64,000 nt of DNA from Nocardia sp. NBC_00565 (GTDB lineage Bacteria > Actinomycetota > Actinomycetes > Mycobacteriales > Mycobacteriaceae), in NCBI RefSeq assembly GCF_036345915.1, contig NZ_CP107785.1:8866001-8930000 (forward strand), in the 5' to 3' direction. The notes under the pieces are model-generated. The model saw only the letters and a list, made by a program, of their open reading frames with translations. It was not told where the DNA came from and made no database searches. Both the position numbers and the translations under genes were made by a program. This document shows, piece by piece, positions 1 through 8,334 of this stretch (position 1 is its first letter; each line of letters opens with the position of its first letter).

Positions 1-1562
1 TCGTCGTCGACCTGTCGGGCTCGCGCGGCAATGTCGCGATCGTCGGCGGCCCGCAGTCGGGCAAGTCGACCGCACTGCGCACGATGATCATGGCGCTCTC
101 GCTCACCCACACCGCCGAACAGGTGCAGTTCTACTGCCTCGACTTCGGTGGCGGCACCATGGCCAGCCTGGAAGGTCTGCCCCATGTGGGCTCGGTGGCC
201 AGCCGTCTGGACGAGGACAAGGTCCGCCGCACGGTCGCCGAGATGACCACCATCGTCCGTCAGCGCGAGGCCCGCTTCCGTCAACTCGGCATCGAATCGA
301 TGACCGAGTTCCGCCGCCTGCGTGCCATGGACCCGGCCAGCAGCCCCGGCGCCGCTGGCGCACATGAGGATCCGTTCGGCGATGTCTTCCTGGTGATCGA
401 TGGATTCAGCTCGATCCGCCAGGACTTCGAGACACTCGAGCAGCCCATCATGAACCTTGGTGTGCAAGGCCTTTCTTACGGTGTGCACGTCGTTATCGCT
501 CTCAACCGCTGGGCTGAGGCGCGACCCGCCCTCAAGGACCAGGTCGGCACCCGCATCGAGCTCAGGCTCGGTGACCCGATGGATTCGGATCTGGGCCGCA
601 AGTTTGCCCAGTTGGTTCCGCAGGGGCGTCCGGGGCGCGGTATGACACCCGAATGCCTGCATATGCTGACCGGCCTGCCGCGGATCGATGGCAGTGCCGA
701 TCAGGCGACCCTGGGTCGGTCGGTTTCCGAAGCGGTCGCGACAATCGCCCGCTTGACACCGGGACGGTCTGCACCGGCGGCCCGTATGCTTCCGGAGTTG
801 CTGCCGCGCGAGCAGTTGCTGCAGGCTGCCGACAATTGGCCATCGCAGCTTCCGCGGGGCGTCAAGTGCATGCGAATCCCGGTTGGTATCAACGAATCCG
901 AGCTGGCACCGGTCTATCTAGACTTCGCCGAGAGCCCGCACTTCATAATCATCGGTGATAGCGAGACCGGTAAGACAACCTTGCTGCGGTCGATCATCGA
1001 GGGGATCGCCGCGTCGAATACCCCGAACGAGGCACGATTCATTCTGGGTGACTACCGGCGAACGATGCTCGGACTGGTGCCAGACGGTTACCTCGCCGGA
1101 TATGGTTCCACCGCACCGCAATTCACTCAGAACATGGCGGATCTTGCCGCCTATGTCGCCCAGCGGACGCCGGGGCCCGATGTGACGCCGCAGCAACTGC
1201 GGAACCGCTCATGGTGGAGTGGCCCGGAGCTCTATGTCATCGTCGATGACTACGACCTGGTCGCCTCATCCTCTGGCAACCCGGTTTCCGCCCTTGTGGA
1301 TCATCTGCCCCACGCCAGGGATCTCGGGTTCCACGTAATTATCGCGCGGCGGTCAGGCGGCGCGAGCCGTGCGATGTACGAGGCAACGGTCGCTCGAATG
1401 AAGGACCTTGGATCGGCAGGTTTGATTCTGAGCTGCAGTAGGGACGAAGGTGTGCTGATGGGTACCACCCGCCCCGGCCCGAAGCCGCCCGGGCGTGGCA
1501 CCTACGTCACACGAAACAGCGAAGGCCTGATTCAGCTCGCGTGGATGCCTCCGGCGGAGTGA
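1..1562 (+). CDS. eccC: ESX-4 type VII secretion ATPase EccC, 3' part (5' end outside window)
   Basis: This is the C-terminal part of the FtsK/SpoIIIE-type ATPase that drives type VII secretion at the inner membrane. Reading from base 3 the frame is open at the window edge, so the gene begins upstream; the first ATG at 84 is internal. Two ATPase modules are visible. The first has a Walker A loop (GGPQSGKST, bases 45-71) and a Walker B strand DVFLVIDGF near 380. The second has IIIGDSETGKTTLL near 945 and ELYVIVDDYD near 1230. The next gene starts inside its stop codon, as expected for eccC followed by the Rv3446c-type gene. Synteny with rplM, rpsI and glmM further on points to ESX-4. The family identity is secure; the ESX-4 subtype rests on context. 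Confidence 0.93.
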   Translation, partial: VVDLSGSRGNVAIVGGPQSGKSTALRTMIMALSLTHTAEQVQFYCLDFGGGTMASLEGLPHVGSVASRLDEDKVRRTVAEMTTIVRQREARFRQLGIESMTEFRRLRAMDPASSPGAAGAHEDPFGDVFLVIDGFSSIRQDFETLEQPIMNLGVQGLSYGVHVVIALNRWAEARPALKDQVGTRIELRLGDPMDSDLGRKFAQLVPQGRPGRGMTPECLHMLTGLPRIDGSADQATLGRSVSEAVATIARLTPGRSAPAARMLPELLPREQLLQAADNWPSQLPRGVKCMRIPVGINESELAPVYLDFAESPHFIIIGDSETGKTTLLRSIIEGIAASNTPNEARFILGDYRRTMLGLVPDGYLAGYGSTAPQFTQNMADLAAYVAQRTPGPDVTPQQLRNRSWWSGPELYVIVDDYDLVASSSGNPVSALVDHLPHARDLGFHVIIARRSGGASRAMYEATVARMKDLGSAGLILSCSRDEGVLMGTTRPGPKPPGRGTYVTRNSEGLIQLAWMPPAE

Positions 1563-3010
1563 TGCCGACAGTCGTTTTGGTGTTGACCGACGCCCGCGTC
1601 TGGGCGCGTAGCTCTGCCACACATTGGGATGCGCCGCCGTCGGTGGTCTTGGGCAGTAATGGGGATCTTGTTGTCGGAGAACCGCTTACGCCGCCGACGC
1701 AGGTCATCTCCGCAGTGCAGTTTGTCGGCGCCGACCGGATCGCGCTACTGCCGCGTGTGCCGAGCATCGCCGAGGCAACCGTCGCGGTCGTCGGCACCGC
1801 GTTACAAAACCTCGGTATCCCTCTCCCATGCGGCCAGGTCACCGTGGTTTGCCCGACGGAATGGGGCAGTCGGCGCCGAGCCGTAATCGACAATGCGGTG
1901 CGCCGCTTCGCCGCTGATGTCGTATTCGAGGACATGGCGATTCGCGCGGTGGTCGCCGATGCCGGGGCCGGCCGTAGCAGGCGCACGGTCGTCCTGGAGT
2001 TCGGCCCACTCTCGACCACCGCTACCGCGGTGGTCCGGAGCCACCAGGGCATCCACATCGAATCCTGCGAGCACGAACCGAATCTCGCGGTAGCCGACTT
2101 CGAGCCGGACTCGAACGGTCCCGCGGAATTGTCCGCGCTCGTGGATCGGCTGCTCGCGGGCCAACCCGCCGATGTCGTGCAGGCAGTGGGTATTGCCGAT
2201 CCCGCGAAACTGGATGTGATCAGATCGGTGGCGCTGCAGCTCTGCGGACCCGACGTCGAACTCCGTCCGATGGCCGGCGCCGATCTGGTGCGGGGACCGC
2301 AGCAGGAACCGGTGTACCAGCCCGAAGTCGCGCCACTGCCGACCATGGAATGGATGCAGCCGCTGCGTCAACGAGCAGCGGCGATGCAGCCGCCCGGCCG
2401 TAATACGAAGGCCTACGTCCTCGCTGGCGTTGCGACGGGCGTGGTTGTCGCGGCGGCCGTCGTCGGCGCGGTATTCGGATTCGGTGGCTCGGAGGAGAGT
2501 CCTGCCGTCTCATCAACGGGCACAACTGTGGTCGCCGGCACCACACCGCCGCCGGTAAGCGCGTCGCCGTCGTCAGCGCCCACTTCGTCAATGGAAACCT
2601 TTGGGCGCCTGCGGTTTCAGATTCTCGCTGGGTGGCGTCTCGCGCAGACACCCGATCCGAGCAAGCCGCGGGTCGACGTGGTCCCATCGGACGGAACTCG
2701 CATGCGCATTACCGTGATTCAGACTTCGGTCGCGCCCGGTACCGGATACGAACAAGTCGCGGCCAATCTGGAAGCCCAGATGAAGCAGCGACCGAATGGA
2801 ACCGTGAGTGAGCTGAAGCGCGACGTTGTGTTCGGGGGCAAGTCCGGTCTGTCGTACACCGAGCAGCCTGGAGATGGGTCAACCGTGCGCTGGCATGTGC
2901 TGGTGGAGCACGGGCTTCAGGTCAGCACTGGATGTCAGTACTTCGGCGGCTGGGAATCGATCGCGCAGGCCTGCGAGCAGTTCGCGGCATCCGTGCAGGT
3001 GACGGCATAG
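1562..3010 (+). CDS. type VII secretion-associated membrane protein, Rv3446c-like
   Basis: This 482-residue protein has a cytoplasmic N-terminal half with a degenerate actin/Hsp70-like look, one membrane span (about residues 287-310, Val/Ala/Gly-rich), a Ser/Thr/Pro linker and a C-terminal extracytoplasmic domain of about 130 residues ending in TGCQYFGGW and a paired Cys. This matches the family annotated as type VII secretion-associated protein, Rv3446c in M. tuberculosis. The ATG at 1562 overlaps the eccC stop (TGATG), implying translational coupling; GTG at 1541 and 1559 are alternative starts in the same frame. Its molecular role in ESX-4 is unknown. It is the last gene of the ESX-4 core here, because the following genes run the other way. 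Confidence 0.85.
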   Translation: MPTVVLVLTDARVWARSSATHWDAPPSVVLGSNGDLVVGEPLTPPTQVISAVQFVGADRIALLPRVPSIAEATVAVVGTALQNLGIPLPCGQVTVVCPTEWGSRRRAVIDNAVRRFAADVVFEDMAIRAVVADAGAGRSRRTVVLEFGPLSTTATAVVRSHQGIHIESCEHEPNLAVADFEPDSNGPAELSALVDRLLAGQPADVVQAVGIADPAKLDVIRSVALQLCGPDVELRPMAGADLVRGPQQEPVYQPEVAPLPTMEWMQPLRQRAAAMQPPGRNTKAYVLAGVATGVVVAAAVVGAVFGFGGSEESPAVSSTGTTVVAGTTPPPVSASPSSAPTSSMETFGRLRFQILAGWRLAQTPDPSKPRVDVVPSDGTRMRITVIQTSVAPGTGYEQVAANLEAQMKQRPNGTVSELKRDVVFGGKSGLSYTEQPGDGSTVRWHVLVEHGLQVSTGCQYFGGWESIAQACEQFAASVQVTA

Positions 3011-3080
3011 ACAATCGCCGCAGCGGGGCTCAGCGCGTCCGGTGCAGATGGTTCCCGGGGTTACCTCCTACCGAACAGAA

Positions 3081-3122
3081 ACCATTCGTGCCCCTGGCGG
3101 ATCCGCCAGGGGCACGAATGGT
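3081..3122. terminator. 42-bp perfect palindrome between convergent genes
   Basis: Bases 3081-3101 (ACCATTCGTGCCCCTGGCGG plus A) are exactly reverse-complementary to 3102-3122. As RNA this gives a stem of about 19 bp with a minimal loop. It lies between the end of the secretion-associated gene (3010) and the end of the WXG100 gene on the opposite strand (3135), so a bidirectional terminator is the simplest reading. No long T-run follows on either side. The symmetry has no mismatch at all, which is unusual for a plain terminator. Confidence 0.75.
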
Positions 3123-3134
3123 CTGAAACGAATC

Positions 3135-3440
3135 TCAGAAGAGGCCTGCGAGCGCCGTGTCGGTACCCTGCAGCTCGGAGTTACCAGTGCTGACCAGCTG
3201 GGCCGCGCCATTAAGGGTCTCGTTCAGCTGGGCCGCATGCTGATTCCACATCTTCTGCAGCTCCTGGAATGCTTCGGAAGCCGCACCATCTTCCCAGTTG
3301 TCCTGCACGAACTTCAAGACATCGCTCTTGAAGTCGTCGAGCATGGTCATGATGCCCTGGGCCTGGTTCTTGATGTCCATGGCGCCGGCTTCGACGGCAT
3401 GGAAGTCCGCGGAAATCTTACTGACGGAGTTTGCTACCAT
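3135..3440 (-). CDS. WXG100 family protein (EsxA-like), second gene of pair
   Basis: This 101-residue helical-hairpin protein belongs to the type VII secreted WXG100 family. The turn is at W49, but the motif reads WEDG, so the glycine is one residue late compared with W-x-G. The ATG at 3440 follows an AGGAG ribosome site. The longer open frame upstream overlaps the preceding gene and is not needed. It lies 34 bp after the other WXG100 gene and is probably co-transcribed and heterodimeric with it. In M. tuberculosis the ESX-4 pair esxT/esxU follows the Rv3446c gene on the same strand; here the pair is inverted, so orthology to esxT/esxU is not assured and no symbol is given. Confidence 0.88.
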   Translation of the reverse strand: MVANSVSKISADFHAVEAGAMDIKNQAQGIMTMLDDFKSDVLKFVQDNWEDGAASEAFQELQKMWNQHAAQLNETLNGAAQLVSTGNSELQGTDTALAGLF

Positions 3441-3474
3441 TTCAGCTCCTTGAGTCCTGATCGCAATTACGGAA

Positions 3475-3798
3475 TTACACCGGAGGAAGATCGAGGCTGG
3501 AGGCGTGCGACTGCACGCTCTGCTGGAATGCAGAGTCTTGCGCGCTGAACTTCCCACTCGACTGCACCAGGTTCTCTACCGTCTGGAGCAGCTTGTCGTT
3601 CAGCTTGTCGGCTTGGAAGTAGTAGCGCTCCATGAAGGAATCAAAGGCTCCGCGAGCCTCACCGCTCCAGGTGGCAGTGGTGGCGTCCTCATGAGCCTTC
3701 ACCCGCTGGATTTCCTGAACCAACCGGGAGTGCTTGTCTTCGCATTGTTGTGCGAAGGTCTTGAGCGCTCCCGCGTCTACGCTTGCCTTTGGTGCCAC
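3475..3798 (-). CDS. WXG100 family protein (EsxB-like), first gene of pair
   Basis: This 107-residue protein has the WXG100 size and pattern: helix, turn with W44-S-G46, then a second helix rich in Phe, Gln and Leu. It should pair with the 101-residue protein directly downstream and be exported by a type VII system, presumably the ESX-4 machinery whose genes end at 3010. A YxxxD string (YFQAD) occurs just after the turn in helix two, not at the C-terminal tail where the export signal normally sits, so it may not be functional. The upstream 3799-4171 region should hold the promoter of the pair. Confidence 0.88.
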   Translation of the reverse strand: MAPKASVDAGALKTFAQQCEDKHSRLVQEIQRVKAHEDATTATWSGEARGAFDSFMERYYFQADKLNDKLLQTVENLVQSSGKFSAQDSAFQQSVQSHASSLDLPPV

Positions 3799-4171
3799 TG
3801 TGGCTCCCTTCGGTTCGGGCCGACGATCCCAGTCAGCCTCTTCATCTGATTGGACGCGAGTAAGGATGGATCGGTTCCATCAATCTCGGAGAAGTTCGGT
3901 TGATTCAAGCGTGCGGCCCCGAACTCGTCGAAGGGGCACCTCGGACCTGGACACCCCCAGCAATCCGGTCGTCGTGATCTACCATGTTTACACGTCCCTC
4001 CCTCCGCGTACTCACTGTCGCCGACGAGCAAGCCCCCCGGCGGTGTGCCAACGGTACCGTACCTCGAGGTGCGACGCTAGCTTTGTGCCGCAGGTGAACT
4101 CGCCGATGGTCGAGCGCCAGTGCCGCGTTCCGGAGCCGGAAACGGTCCTCGGCTGGGGCCCGCGCTGGACG
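3799..4171. other. intergenic region upstream of the WXG100 pair
   Basis: These 373 bases lie between the kinase stop and the start of the WXG100 pair, all on the minus strand. They should contain the promoter of the pair. Short open frames on both strands show no ribosome site or recognisable domain. No clear hairpin was seen. Confidence 0.4.
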
Positions 4172-5758
4172 CTACTTTGTGACGACCTTGGTGATGGTGG
4201 GGACCATCTTGTCGACAAGCGTATTGGTCGACTGATCCGTCCACACCTGGAACGCCTGGACAGTCGACGGGTCGTCCACGATCACGATCTTGGCCTGGGT
4301 GTTCAACAGTCCGCTCGGCAGACCGCCCAAGCCCCCGTTACCAGCCTTGCTATCTGACCTCAGCACGATGATGACCTCGGTATCGATATCCAAGGAATAG
4401 GTGTTGACGGACAACTGGCGCGGAGACTTCTCGTCACCGACTGCTTTGTATTTCGAGCTATACCTGAAACCAATATCCTGCAGGAACTTGGACTGGGTGC
4501 TGGGATTCAGTGTTACCGATAGCGTCGCATTGCCGAAGTTGAACGCAGTAACGGACTTTCCATCGAGTTCCGGATGGGCCTTACGCACTTCGGCCAGTCG
4601 GTCACCGCTCCCGGCGCTGGTGGAGTCGGGCTCGCGATTGATGAAGATGAAGGTTCCCGCCGCGACGGCAGCCGCGACCACCAAGATGCTGAGGGTCGGC
4701 ACCAGGAAACGGCGGACACGGGCACGCTGGGTGCTGGCATTCCGCAGTGTTGCTACCCGACTCTGGTCGGTGTCCTCGCGCTGCGGCACCGACATCGAGA
4801 GAGGTGACTGGGCAGCGGTCGTATGGGGCGGAGATGGTGCGGTGGTCGAGTGCGTCGCGAGGGTGTGTCTCGGGTCGGTCGCATAGGCCGGCCCGGGTGC
4901 CATGAACTGGGATGTGCCATACAGCGCGGCCTCCGCATCCTGGATGAACTCTCGACAAGTGCTGTATCGATAAGCCGGATCTTTGGCCATGACCTTCTCG
5001 ATCACGGCGTCGAGCGCGGCGGGTAGGCCAGGGCGCGCAGCGCTCAACTTGGGTGGTGGCTCGTGGAGGTGGCCCATCATGACGACTGCGGGCATCGTCG
5101 ACGGATACGGATTCTGGCCCGTCAGAAGTTTGAAGAACGAGCAGCCGAGACTGTATATGTCGGCACGGTGATCCAAACTTGTGCCGACCAACTGCTCCGG
5201 TGGCGCATAGGCCACCGTGGCCATGAAATTGCCTGTCGCCGTGAGATCTTGGCCGTCCTCGGCCGACTTCGCAACGCCGAAGTCGGTCAGTAGCACCCGT
5301 TCTTCGTCACCCTGCTCGGCTGCGGAGAGCAAAAAGTTTGCGGGTTTCACATCGCGATGCAGCAGGCCACGCCGATGGGCGTAATCGAGCCCCTTACCCA
5401 CTTCGGAGATTATGCGCAGCGCTCGCTGCGGTGTCATGACCGAGGGCCCCTTCCGGGCCTCGTCTGCGGCGTCTACCCCGTCGATGTATTGCATGGCAAT
5501 CCAGAGTTGGCCGTTCTCCTCGCCGCGGTTGTACACCGCGACGATGTTCGGATGATCCAGTCCAGCTGCCAGATTGGCTTCCCGCTCGAATCGCGCTCGG
5601 AACTCATCGTCGGTCGACAGATCTGCGCTGAGGACCTTCAGTGCGTCGCGGCGCGGCAGGATGGGGTTCTGCGCCAGGTAGACAGTCCCCATCCCGCCGC
5701 TACCGAGAACCTGAATCACCCGGTATCCGCCAACGATTGCGCCGGGCCGCAACGCCAT
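4172..5758 (-). CDS. transmembrane Ser/Thr protein kinase (PknB/PknF type)
   Basis: This 528-residue membrane kinase phosphorylates Ser/Thr on target proteins. The N-terminal kinase domain (residues 10-285) is complete: glycine loop GSGGMGTVY (19-27), Lys41, catalytic loop H134-R135-D136 with N141, and D159-F160-G161. A linker rich in Thr, Ser and Pro precedes one membrane span (about 350-372) and a C-terminal extracytoplasmic region of about 155 residues that I do not recognise and that lacks PASTA repeats. The ATG at 5758 has a strong GAGGGAGG site; a TTG at 5773 is in frame but lies within that site. Lipoprotein genes precede it 119 bp upstream on the same strand, and FHA-domain proteins (phosphothreonine readers) lie within 6-8 kb, so they are plausible targets. 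In M. tuberculosis the FHA-ABC protein Rv1747 is paired with kinase PknF. Confidence 0.93.
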   Translation of the reverse strand: MALRPGAIVGGYRVIQVLGSGGMGTVYLAQNPILPRRDALKVLSADLSTDDEFRARFEREANLAAGLDHPNIVAVYNRGEENGQLWIAMQYIDGVDAADEARKGPSVMTPQRALRIISEVGKGLDYAHRRGLLHRDVKPANFLLSAAEQGDEERVLLTDFGVAKSAEDGQDLTATGNFMATVAYAPPEQLVGTSLDHRADIYSLGCSFFKLLTGQNPYPSTMPAVVMMGHLHEPPPKLSAARPGLPAALDAVIEKVMAKDPAYRYSTCREFIQDAEAALYGTSQFMAPGPAYATDPRHTLATHSTTAPSPPHTTAAQSPLSMSVPQREDTDQSRVATLRNASTQRARVRRFLVPTLSILVVAAAVAAGTFIFINREPDSTSAGSGDRLAEVRKAHPELDGKSVTAFNFGNATLSVTLNPSTQSKFLQDIGFRYSSKYKAVGDEKSPRQLSVNTYSLDIDTEVIIVLRSDSKAGNGGLGGLPSGLLNTQAKIVIVDDPSTVQAFQVWTDQSTNTLVDKMVPTITKVVTK

Positions 5759-5877
5759 TCGGTCCTCCCTCAATGATGTCGAAGGCCCGAAACGCGAGCC
5801 TTCCGAAGAAATCTAGCAAGCCGCAGTAACGGATTCGACTCGCATCGGCCGTCGATGCAGGGCACGGCGAGCACGTA

Positions 5878-7110
5878 TCAGCGCCCGCTCGCCAGTAGTT
5901 TGTACTGCGCCGCAGTTCGCTGGTGCAGGTCCTGGACATTGCGGCCGTTCACCTTTGCGACGTACCGATCGAACGCTATCCAACACACGGGTGGGTAGTT
6001 CGACGCTGATGAGATGCCGGGCTTGGCGTTGTAGCAGTGCGCGGTGGCCAGGTTGGTGGGACTGTCGACCTTGGCGTAGTTCTCCTCATCGATGACCGGC
6101 GCCTCGAGGGCCGCGATGAGCCGGGTCGTACTGGATATGTCACGCGTGCGATAGATGGCGGTGGCCGATACGGCGATATTGTCGACTCCCGCATCGTCGA
6201 AGGCGGCCATGGCCAGGTTGGGATGCCGCTCGAAGTGCATCGCCGCGCGCTTGGGGTAGACCGCTGATGGGTCGGATCCACCCGGCCTGTTGTCCTTGTC
6301 GAAGGGCAGCGTGCGGCTGAGTAGCCCATCCACGTCGAGAGGAAGCGATTTGATTTGATCGATTGGAGTGGGCGAGTATCCCTTCAACCCGTCGACCAGC
6401 TTGTCGAAGGCGCGCTTCACAAAGTCGGCTTGTTCGGCCGGATTGAACGGAATACTGACCGGGTCGTCGACCCGAACGTATAAAAGCATGTCGTCGTGAG
6501 CGAGCCAGGAAGCCATCCGGGGCGAGCCGTACGGCACCTTCGGAACGTATGTGGTGCGAGCGGCCGGATACTCCGCGATGCGATAGCCCTCCCCCAGTGT
6601 GCGATCAGCCAAGGCTTGCGCGGCGGCGTTGGCCCGGTCGGAACTCGAAAAGCGGATGGCGTCCATTTCGATCTCTCGCCCGAGCCCCGATTCTTCCCGT
6701 CGCTGACCCAAGGTATACCAACCGGCCACAAGTCCGGGCGCGATAGTGTTGAACTCCTCGGACTCCAATTTTGTGCCAGTAAAGTTAGGTTTGGATCGAG
6801 GAGTGAGCATTCGACTGATGTACGTGTGGTAATCGAATATGAATCGGTTGTCGACATCCATGACGAGTGGAATCGCGGCGCCGATTCGGATTGCCTCACG
6901 GACTGCACCGGAGTCGTCGGTTCTGGTCTTCTCGACATCGCTCGGGGTGGTCGGGTAGTTGCCCGAATCCAGCTTCGATATGTCGACTGCGGTACTGCTC
7001 AGAGCGGCGTCGTTGTTGGTGTCGTTTCCGCATGCGCCGACGGTCAGCGCCAAGGTAGATGCGAGTGCGGTGGCACATATTCGAAGACGTCGTCCCATGA
7101 TTTCGATCAC
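5878..7110 (-). CDS. lipoprotein, paralogue 1 of 4 (DUF7373-like)
   Basis: This 410-residue secreted protein has a short charged N-terminus, a hydrophobic stretch and lipobox LTVGAC, so it should be anchored to the outer face of the membrane. It shares with three neighbours an early SKLDSGNYPT motif, a middle region resembling RTLPF with nearby LPLDVDGLL, and a C-terminal Cys-containing stretch followed by FDRYVAKVNG and QRTAAQYKLLASG. The resemblance is to an actinobacterial lipoprotein family annotated as DUF7373, whose function is unknown. The GTG at 7110 overlaps the stop of the upstream paralogue (GTGA), so the two are translationally coupled; ATG at 7098 is an alternative. It is the last of three tightly packed paralogues and precedes the kinase gene. 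Confidence 0.82.
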   Translation of the reverse strand: MIEIMGRRLRICATALASTLALTVGACGNDTNNDAALSSTAVDISKLDSGNYPTTPSDVEKTRTDDSGAVREAIRIGAAIPLVMDVDNRFIFDYHTYISRMLTPRSKPNFTGTKLESEEFNTIAPGLVAGWYTLGQRREESGLGREIEMDAIRFSSSDRANAAAQALADRTLGEGYRIAEYPAARTTYVPKVPYGSPRMASWLAHDDMLLYVRVDDPVSIPFNPAEQADFVKRAFDKLVDGLKGYSPTPIDQIKSLPLDVDGLLSRTLPFDKDNRPGGSDPSAVYPKRAAMHFERHPNLAMAAFDDAGVDNIAVSATAIYRTRDISSTTRLIAALEAPVIDEENYAKVDSPTNLATAHCYNAKPGISSASNYPPVCWIAFDRYVAKVNGRNVQDLHQRTAAQYKLLASGR

Positions 7111-8324
7111 CCACTCTTCACTAGAATCGAGTACTGCCCCGCAGTGCGTTCCTCTAGACGACGATCAACCCTCGCCAGCTCGGGAAATGAAGATATGACG
7201 ACCGCCACGTAGCGGTCGTAGACGATTGCGCAGAAGCTGCTGTACTGCCGATTCAGATCTTTTAAGTCGAGCCGCAGACACTGTGCATCACCGAGGCCAG
7301 GAGGTGGATCCAGGACCGTGTCGTTCTTGCCGGGTTTGGTGAGTGCGGTTTGTAGCCGAATTGCGGCAGCGAGGTCGCGTGCTCTATAGACGGTGCCTGC
7401 CCGGCGTCCGATCAGATCCACCCCACCCTCTTCAAATGCCTTCCTGACATCGATCGGATTGCGCTCGAAATGCAATATCCCGGCTGGTTCGAACGGGCCG
7501 AAATCTTCGTCGTAAAGGCTGAAGCCCGGATCGGAATAGTCCTTCGCTTTCGGTGCCGCTCGACGCATGATGCCATCGGGGTCCAGGGGAAGGTCCAGCA
7601 GGTCGTCGACCGGAACGGGCTGCTGCCGGTCAATTTGGGGGATCTGCAAATCTATTGTCTTCTTGATGGTTCCAGCGAGCTTATCCTGGTTTGCCTCCGG
7701 CATTCCCGCGCTGATTGCGATGACATAGGGGCCGTGTGGCTGAAATGCGTTCGCGGAGAGGTTGTCAGCTGATGTCGCACGTGCATCAGGGTAGCTGTCG
7801 ATGGGGATCGGATGACGCTCACGCTGTTCGGCAGTTATTCTGGCGAAATCGTCTGCCGCATTCTTGCTGTCGGCGTCCGATGCGAAGCGCAGAACTGATA
7901 TGATCAATCTTTTTTGACTGCGCAGGTTCCCGTTGCTCCGAGAAACGTACGCGCCCGCGACGAGATTATTGTTGTCGCCGACTTGTTTGTAAATTTCCGG
8001 GAGCGCTCCGTCGGCAGTCATCGACGTAGAATCGGCGATCAACTTGACGAAGCCGACGCTCGTCAGATCACTATCCACGTCGAAGGGCTGTACAACGTAG
8101 TTCAGCATGCGGCGCGCTTCTATGAACCGCACCGACTGTGCAGTATCGGAGCTGGTTCGCAGTTTGAACGGCGAGGGGTCGGTGGCTGCGGCTCCGGTCT
8201 TGAGGGTGGACAGATCAACCGGCGCCAGACCCGGCAGAGGCTGTCCATCGATCGAGCTCGCACAGCTGGTGCCAATAAGAAGCGCAACCGCTAGTGCCGC
8301 CGCAGCAGACAATTGTCTCTTCAC
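7107..8324 (-). CDS. lipoprotein, paralogue 2 of 4 (DUF7373-like)
   Basis: This is a 405-residue lipoprotein with signal peptide and lipobox LIGTSC, then the family opening DLSTLKTGA. Family features include LPLDPDGIMRR in the middle and a C-terminal segment with paired Cys, YDRYVAVV, and a final RTAGQYSIL. The GTG start at 8324 has a GAGGA site and lies 10 bp after the stop of paralogue 3; its own stop overlaps the start of paralogue 1, so the three form one operon. Base composition is slightly less GC-rich than the surrounding core genes. Function is unknown; a surface role near the kinase and ESX-4 is inferred from position only. Confidence 0.82.
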   Translation of the reverse strand: MKRQLSAAAALAVALLIGTSCASSIDGQPLPGLAPVDLSTLKTGAAATDPSPFKLRTSSDTAQSVRFIEARRMLNYVVQPFDVDSDLTSVGFVKLIADSTSMTADGALPEIYKQVGDNNNLVAGAYVSRSNGNLRSQKRLIISVLRFASDADSKNAADDFARITAEQRERHPIPIDSYPDARATSADNLSANAFQPHGPYVIAISAGMPEANQDKLAGTIKKTIDLQIPQIDRQQPVPVDDLLDLPLDPDGIMRRAAPKAKDYSDPGFSLYDEDFGPFEPAGILHFERNPIDVRKAFEEGGVDLIGRRAGTVYRARDLAAAIRLQTALTKPGKNDTVLDPPPGLGDAQCLRLDLKDLNRQYSSFCAIVYDRYVAVVISSFPELARVDRRLEERTAGQYSILVKSG

Positions 8325-8334
8325 GGGATCGTCC

